From Lachnospiraceae bacterium UBA3645 (GTDB taxonomy: Bacteria; Bacillota; Clostridia; Lachnospirales; Lachnospiraceae), in contig DFKM01000117.1 in NCBI GenBank assembly GCA_002373555.1, forward strand, positions 1 through 10,211: DNA of 10,211 nucleotides, in the 5' to 3' direction. This document shows positions 6,751 to 10,211 of the stretch, piece after piece; within the stretch, counting starts at the first letter, position 1, and every line of letters starts with the position of its first letter. The notes below the pieces were generated by a model. The model did no database searches and was not told where the DNA came from. It worked only from the letters and a program-made list of their open reading frames with translations. The translations under genes were made by a program, and so were the position numbers.

Positions 6751-8549
6751 TGTACGACAACGAAAATACTGCCTCTGTAAAGCTTCCGTTCTTCGGCCTG
6801 CCGAAGCTGGGCCCGTTCCTGCATCCGTACCGCTTTATCATCTGCAGCATGATCCTCATGGGACTGATCGGCAGCCTGATGGATATCGTCACGCCGCTGT
6901 TCTTCAGCTATGCGCTGGATCATTTTATCCTGCAGGAAACGCTCGCCGGTCTCGGCGGGTTCGTCGGACTGTATATTGCAGCCATCGTGATCAGCGTGCT
7001 GACGAATGCGGTCTCCGCCTATCAGGCCTGTCAGATCGAAATGTATGTCGGCAGAGATATGAAGCAGAAAAGCTTCGATCATCTGCAGACCCTTTCGTTT
7101 TCCTATTACAACCAGAATTCCGTGGGCTATATCCATGCACGCGTCATGAGCGATACCGAGCGGATCGGCGGCTGGGTCGCGTGGGGCATCATGGAGTGCG
7201 TCTGGAACATGACGTATCTGGTCGGGATCATCATCGTCATGCTGCGTCTGAATCTGCGGCTGGCCCTGCTGATCCTGCTGCTGGTCCCCGTAACGACGGC
7301 TGCTGCTGTCTACTTCCAGCGGAAAATGGTCGCGCTCGGCCGCAGGGTCAGAGAAATCAACTCCGTCATTACCGGCGGATACAATGAAGGCATCACCGGG
7401 GCGAAGACGATCAAGACGCTCGTGATCGAAGATAAGATGCAGTTCGGCTTCGAACAGGTGACGGAGGATATGCGGAAGACCTCCGTGCATCTGGCGCATT
7501 TCCGCGCCATGTTCCTGGCCGTGATCTCCTTCTCCGCATCGTGCGCGCTTGCGCTCGTGCTCTGGCAGGGCGGTGTGATCACGAAAGCGGGCGTCATGGA
7601 GATCGGCGTGCTTTCGGTGTTCATGTCCTATGCGCTCGGCATGATGGAGCCGATCCAGTGGATCATCCGTGCACTTTCGGACCTGGTCAATGTGCAGGTC
7701 AATATCGAACGTTTTACCAGGCTGATGGCGACAGCCGCGGAAGTCGGCGACACGCCGGAAGTCATTGAAAAGTACGGCGACGCATTTTCGCCGAAAAAAG
7801 AGAACTGGGAACCGCTTTTCGGCGATGTGGAGTTTCAGGATGTGAGCTTTCATTACCCGGACGGCGAAGAGATGATCTTTGAGCATTTCGATCTGAAGGT
7901 GCCACAGGGGACGAATGTTGCGATCGTAGGGGAGACCGGCGCCGGCAAATCGACGCTGGTGAACCTCCTGTGCAGGTTCTTTGAACCGACGGGCGGCCGG
8001 ATCCTGATCGACGGCAGGGACGTGCGGGAGCGTTCGCAGCTGTGGCTGCATTCGCATCTCGGCTATGTCATCCAGACGCCGCACCTTTTCTCCGGCACGA
8101 TCGCGGAGAACCTGCGGTATGCAAAGCCCGACGCGACGATGGAAGAAATGGAAGCCGCCATGAAAGCCGTTGCGGCGGACAGCATTCCCGAGAGAATGGA
8201 AGGCGGCTATGATGCCCAGGTCGGCGAGGGCGGCGATCTGCTCTCGACCGGCGAGAAGCAGCTGATCTCGTTTGCCAGGGCCGTGCTGGCCGATCCGGCG
8301 ATCTTCGTGCTGGACGAGGCGACCTCCTCGATCGACACGGTCACCGAGAAAAAGATTCAGGATGCCACAGAGTATCTGCTTGCCGGCAGGACCTCCTTTG
8401 TGATCGCTCACCGGCTGTCCACGATCCGGCAGGCGGACGTGATCCTGATGGTCGACAACGGGAAGATCGTCGAGCGCGGAACGCACGAGGAACTGATGGC
8501 AAAACGCGGCGCGTATTACGAACTTTATATCCGCAGCTACAGCGGTTAA
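6750..8549 (+). CDS. Heterodimeric ABC exporter, subunit with catalytic ATP site
   Basis: A 599-residue half-transporter with a membrane domain (about 1-330) and an ATPase domain. Walker A is GETGAGKST (394-402, K400), Walker B is normal with catalytic Glu (VLDEA, D522-E523), and the switch His is H554. Its signature is altered to LSTGE (498-502) instead of LSGGQ. This is the complement of the upstream partner: this Walker A/B plus the partner's LSGGQ makes one competent site, while the partner's DD Walker B plus this LSTGE makes the degenerate site, as in TM287/288. The ATG shares its A with the partner's TAA (TAATG), which indicates translational coupling and one-to-one output; AAGGGGGG lies upstream. 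A weak terminator overlaps the 3' end. No regulator is adjacent, and the substrate is unknown. Confidence 0.94.
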   Translation: MYDNENTASVKLPFFGLPKLGPFLHPYRFIICSMILMGLIGSLMDIVTPLFFSYALDHFILQETLAGLGGFVGLYIAAIVISVLTNAVSAYQACQIEMYVGRDMKQKSFDHLQTLSFSYYNQNSVGYIHARVMSDTERIGGWVAWGIMECVWNMTYLVGIIIVMLRLNLRLALLILLLVPVTTAAAVYFQRKMVALGRRVREINSVITGGYNEGITGAKTIKTLVIEDKMQFGFEQVTEDMRKTSVHLAHFRAMFLAVISFSASCALALVLWQGGVITKAGVMEIGVLSVFMSYALGMMEPIQWIIRALSDLVNVQVNIERFTRLMATAAEVGDTPEVIEKYGDAFSPKKENWEPLFGDVEFQDVSFHYPDGEEMIFEHFDLKVPQGTNVAIVGETGAGKSTLVNLLCRFFEPTGGRILIDGRDVRERSQLWLHSHLGYVIQTPHLFSGTIAENLRYAKPDATMEEMEAAMKAVAADSIPERMEGGYDAQVGEGGDLLSTGEKQLISFARAVLADPAIFVLDEATSSIDTVTEKKIQDATEYLLAGRTSFVIAHRLSTIRQADVILMVDNGKIVERGTHEELMAKRGAYYELYIRSYSG

Positions 8550-8562
8550 AAACCGTATTTTT
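8543..8562 (+). terminator. Probable weak terminator of the ABC exporter unit
   Basis: CGGTT (8543-8547) pairs with AACCG (8551-8555) around an AAA loop and is followed by TATTTTT. The stem is short and overlaps the last codons and stop of the exporter gene. Its position just before the infC promoter supports a terminator role. Confidence 0.5.
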
Positions 8563-8566
8563 GCAC

Positions 8567-8595
8567 TTGACATTGCCATGCGGCAGTGGTAAGAT
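8567..8595 (+). promoter_or_regulatory. Strong sigma-A promoter of the infC operon
   Basis: A perfect TTGACA (8567-8572), a 17-base spacer and TAAGAT (8590-8595). Transcription would start near 8602, leaving about 140 bases of leader before infC. Confidence 0.88.
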
Positions 8596-8620
8596 ACGTT
8601 TGCTGTCAATAAAGAAAGAA

Positions 8621-8709
8621 GAGTTCCGCTCTCACCCCGGCACACCGGTGACCTGGGTTTCTCCTAAGCAGATAGCTTAACGGGCGGAATTTCGGTTTCG
8701 CCCTTTTTT
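8621..8709 (+). promoter_or_regulatory. L20-type leader (attenuator) of infC-rpmI-rplT
   Basis: Two mutually exclusive structures are visible. The antiterminator pairs 8621-8630 (GAGTTCCGCT) with 8683-8692; the terminator uses 8682-8703. Between them are a small hairpin TAAGC/GCTTA (8665-8669 with 8675-8679) and an ACCC/GGGT stem (8634-8637 with 8655-8658) around a CACCGGTG palindrome. In Bacillota, L20 binds such a leader, which mimics its 23S rRNA site, and favours termination when L20 is in excess. Placement before infC-rpmI-rplT and the layout fit this class; the protein-binding step is inferred. Confidence 0.82.
8682..8709 (+). terminator. Regulated terminator in the infC leader
   Basis: GGGCGGAA (8682-8689) pairs with TTTCGCCC (8696-8703), 8 bp with one G-T pair, around TTTCGG, followed by six T (8704-8709). 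It lies upstream of infC and its 5' arm is shared with the antiterminator, so it acts as an attenuator rather than a gene end. Confidence 0.88.
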
Positions 8710-8730
8710 CATGGAATCGGGCGTTCAGGT

Positions 8731-8735
8731 GGAGG
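8731..8735 (+). promoter_or_regulatory. Ribosome binding site pointing to an ATT start for infC
   Basis: GGAGG at 8731-8735 is 9 bases before ATT 8745 but 21 bases before the first ATG (8757). The spacing therefore favours ATT as the infC start codon. Confidence 0.8.
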
Positions 8736-8744
8736 TACAGAAAG

Positions 8745-9248
8745 ATTAGCGAGTTAATGATTAACGGTCAGATAGGCGACATGGAAATCCGCCTTATCGG
8801 AAGCCACGGAGAACAGATCGGCATTATGAATTCACGTGAAGCCCTTCGGATGGCCAGGGAAGAGGAACTAGATCTGGTCATGATCGCGCCTGCCGCGAAG
8901 CCGCCCGTGTGCAAGATTATTGATTATGGCAAGTATCGCTATGAGATGGCCAGACGGGAGAAGGAAGCCCGCAAGAAACAGAAGACCATCGACGTCAAGG
9001 AAGTACGCATCTCTCCGAACATCGAAGAGAACGACCTGAATACGAAGGCAGGAGCTGCCAGAAAGTTCCTGGAAAAAGGAGACAAAGTCAAGGTATCATT
9101 GCGTTACCGCGGCCGCGAAATGAGCCACATGAACCAGACAAAGCATGTGCTCGATGATTTCGCAGAGCGTCTGTCGGACATCGCTGTGGTCGACAAGCCT
9201 TCCAAGATGGAGGGCCGCAGCCTCGTGATGTTCCTCAGAAAGAAATAA
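8745..9248 (+). CDS. infC: Translation initiation factor IF-3, ATT start
   Basis: IF3 binds the 30S subunit, blocks premature 50S joining and checks start codon and initiator tRNA. The frame gives 167 residues from ATT 8745, with the N-terminal domain (SELMINGQIGDMEIRLI, then PPVCKIIDYGKYRYE), a Lys/Arg-rich linker (EKEARKKQK) and the C-terminal domain (VKEVRISPNIEENDL to SLVMFLRKK). ATT was preferred over ATG 8757 because of the ribosome site spacing and because IF3 proteins usually have a few residues before the (L/V)xN(E/G)xI motif. Rare start codons are typical of infC and allow IF3 to repress its own translation, since IF3 rejects non-standard starts. It is the first gene of the operon with rpmI and rplT, behind an attenuator. 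Both domains are complete. Product certain; start likely. Confidence 0.96.
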   Translation: MSELMINGQIGDMEIRLIGSHGEQIGIMNSREALRMAREEELDLVMIAPAAKPPVCKIIDYGKYRYEMARREKEARKKQKTIDVKEVRISPNIEENDLNTKAGAARKFLEKGDKVKVSLRYRGREMSHMNQTKHVLDDFAERLSDIAVVDKPSKMEGRSLVMFLRKK

Positions 9249-9277
9249 TACAGACAAAAGACAGTTAACCCGCAGTT

Positions 9278-9305
9278 ATCCTGCAGGCCGAAAGGCTCTA
9301 AGGAT
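9278..9305 (+). promoter_or_regulatory. Hairpin with GAAA loop between infC and rpmI
   Basis: ATCCT (9278-9282) pairs with AGGAT (9301-9305), and GCC (9287-9289) with GGC (9294-9296) closes a GAAA tetraloop, with an internal loop between. It ends 5 bases before the rpmI ribosome site and has no T tract. It could control rpmI translation or mark an RNA processing site; neither is shown. Confidence 0.4.
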
Positions 9306-9325
9306 CAGTAAAGGAGGTAGTATTC

Positions 9326-9520
9326 ATGCAGAAGTTAAAGACAAAAAGAGCAGCTGCCAAGCGTTTCAAAAAGACCGGTACCGGCATGCTGAAGAGAATG
9401 AAAGCCTATAAAAGCCACATTCTGACCAAGAAGTCCACCAAGAGGAAGAGAAATCTTCGTAAAGCCACCATTGCGGATCCTACGAACGCAAAGGTAATGA
9501 AGAAGATCCTGCCTTACTGA
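9326..9520 (+). CDS. rpmI: Ribosomal protein bL35
   Basis: At 64 residues it is full length for bL35, a small, very basic protein of the large subunit. The [18 protein letters not shown] start and the later [16 protein letters not shown] segment are the family signature. AAGGAGG (9311-9317) lies 8 bases before the ATG. The gene is second in the infC operon, with 77 bases after infC and 20 bases before rplT. Codon choice (AAG, AGA, CGT, ACC) is that of a highly expressed gene. Its dose should follow the L20-sensed attenuator upstream of infC. Confidence 0.97.
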   Translation: MQKLKTKRAAAKRFKKTGTGMLKRMKAYKSHILTKKSTKRKRNLRKATIADPTNAKVMKKILPY

Positions 9521-9540
9521 TCAGAAAGGAGACTAGAACC

Positions 9541-9897
9541 ATGGCAAGAATCAAGGGCGGTTTAGGCGCCAAGAAAAGACATAACAGAGTATTAAAGCTG
9601 GCAAAGGGTTACCGCGGAGCCCGTTCCAAACAGTACCGCGTAGCAAAGCAGTCCGTCATGCGTGCACTGACCAGTGCTTATGCCGGCAGAAAGCAGAAGA
9701 AGAGACAGTTCCGTTCTCTCTGGATCGCACGTATCAATGCAGCAGCCCGTATGAACGGCCTTTCCTACAGCCGTATGATGTACGGCCTGAAGCTGGCCGG
9801 CGTAGATGTCAACCGTAAGATCCTGGCGGATCTGGCTGTCAACGATGCAGAGGGATTTGCGGCGCTTGCAGAGACCGCAAAGGCAAAGCTTGCATAA
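9541..9897 (+). CDS. rplT: Ribosomal protein bL20
   Basis: At 118 residues it matches bL20, an early assembly protein of the 50S subunit that binds 23S rRNA. The basic N-terminal extension ([20 protein letters not shown]) and the globular part with [20 protein letters not shown] are diagnostic. AAAGGAG (9525-9531) precedes the ATG by 9 bases. In Bacillota this protein also represses its own operon by binding the leader upstream of infC, and a leader of that kind is visible at 8621-8709. No convincing terminator follows, so some transcripts may continue into the tRNA genes. Confidence 0.98.
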   Translation: MARIKGGLGAKKRHNRVLKLAKGYRGARSKQYRVAKQSVMRALTSAYAGRKQKKRQFRSLWIARINAAARMNGLSYSRMMYGLKLAGVDVNRKILADLAVNDAEGFAALAETAKAKLA

Positions 9898-9937
9898 AAA
9901 AGTTTACATGCATCGTCCGAAAAGGCTGAAAAAGTGC

Positions 9938-9969
9938 TTGCATTTTCGAATGAGTTGATGTAATATAAT
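9938..9969 (+). promoter_or_regulatory. Probable promoter of the tRNA pair
   Basis: TTGCAT (9938-9943) stands 17 bases before TAATAT (9961-9966), and a perfect TATAAT overlaps at 9964-9969 with a longer 20-base spacing. The first combination is the likelier one. The -35 hexamer is identical to that proposed for the ATPase gene. Confidence 0.65.
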
Positions 9970-9972
9970 ACG

Positions 9973-9991
9973 GCGGCGTTCGTAGCGCCGC
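9973..9991 (+). other. Hairpin at the 5' end of the tRNA transcript
   Basis: GCGGCG (9973-9978) pairs with CGCCGC (9986-9991) around a 7-base loop. It lies between the promoter and the first tRNA, two bases before the mature 5' end, and would be removed by RNase P. A protective or processing role is inferred. Confidence 0.45.
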
Positions 9992-9993
9992 AT

Positions 9994-10067
9994 CGGGGCG
10001 TGGCTCAGTTTGGTAGAGCGTTCGGTTAGGGACCGAGAGGTCGCAAGTTCGAATCTTGTCGCCCCGA
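9994..10067 (+). tRNA. tRNA-Pro, anticodon AGG
   Basis: A complete cloverleaf: acceptor CGGGGCG (9994-10000) with CGCCCCG (10060-10066), D stem GCTC/GAGC, anticodon stem TTCGG/CCGAG with loop TTAGGGA, and T arm GCAAG-TTCGAAT-CTTGT. The C1-G72 pair and A73 are typical of bacterial tRNA-Pro, as is G37 after anticodon G36 (the TrmD methylation site). The anticodon bases are 10028-10030. CCA is not encoded, so the tRNA needs CCA-adding enzyme. An A at position 34 is unusual in bacteria and would normally be converted to inosine. Confidence 0.93.
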
Positions 10068-10069
10068 CT

Positions 10070-10095
10070 TGCGGGCAGATATATTTCTGCCCGCA
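10070..10095 (+). other. 10-bp hairpin between the two tRNAs
   Basis: TGCGGGCAGA (10070-10079) pairs perfectly with TCTGCCCGCA (10086-10095) around a 6-base loop, three bases after the tRNA-Pro. The following ATTATT is a poor T tract, so it may be a weak terminator or a 3' processing element. A second small hairpin, TGCC-GAAA-GGCA (10100-10111), follows before the next tRNA. Confidence 0.55.
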
Positions 10096-10115
10096 TTATT
10101 GCCGAAAGGCAGTGT

Positions 10116-10192
<77 letters not shown>

Positions 10193-10211
10193 AAAAAGAA
10201 ATCAGTCCCCA

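Noticed and set aside
6291..8645. A 784-codon open frame on the - strand, with similar long frames at 4642-6294 and 1637-3088
   Set aside because: They lie wholly opposite well-recognised ABC and ATPase genes, are rich in His, Asp, Arg and Gln as expected from the reverse complement of GC-rich membrane genes, and show no family motif.
9839..10096. 85-codon frame on the - strand across the tRNA-Pro gene
   Set aside because: It is the usual spurious peptide read from the reverse complement of a tRNA gene.

Overview
The window looks like chromosomal core-genome DNA from a GC-rich member of the Bacillota (Firmicutes). Supporting signs are a UPF0371/DUF1846 protein, an HU gene directly followed by an RqcP (YabO-type) S4 gene, a CtpE-like P-type ATPase, a BmrCD/TM287-288-type heterodimeric ABC exporter, and an infC-rpmI-rplT operon behind an L20-type attenuator leader. 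The genus cannot be fixed from this sequence. All protein genes and both tRNAs lie on the + strand. There is no CRISPR array, transposase, integrase, phage gene or other accessory cargo; the long ORFs on the - strand are shadows of GC-rich genes.

Layout. 1-1207: the C-terminal part of a UPF0371 protein, which runs off the left edge, followed one base later by tadA (tRNA adenosine deaminase) and a terminator. 1208-1606: a 399-base gap with an operator-like palindrome, a row of hairpins ending in a good terminator (possibly a small RNA of about 180 nt), and a separate promoter for the next gene. 1607-4216: a CtpE-like cation-transporting P-type ATPase. 4217-8549: a strong promoter and the HU gene with its own terminator, then rqcP and two ABC exporter half-transporters, tightly packed and probably cotranscribed. 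8550-9897: promoter, L20-type leader with terminator and antiterminator, infC (which very probably starts at ATT), rpmI and rplT. 9898-10211: a promoter and two tRNA genes, Pro(AGG) and Arg(TCT).

How the genes relate. Much of the window serves translation: TadA makes inosine-34, RqcP acts in ribosome quality control, and IF3, L35 and L20 form an autoregulated operon. The tRNA-Pro carries A34, which needs inosine conversion (TadA's job) for normal wobble decoding, so the two ends of the window are chemically linked. The two membrane systems, the ATPase and the ABC pair, are separate units.

No clearly new multi-gene system is present. The best leads are the tRNA-Arg(TCT) with a badly mispaired acceptor stem near the right edge (assembly chimera or real degenerate tRNA), the A34-bearing tRNA-Pro, and the structured orphan interval after tadA.
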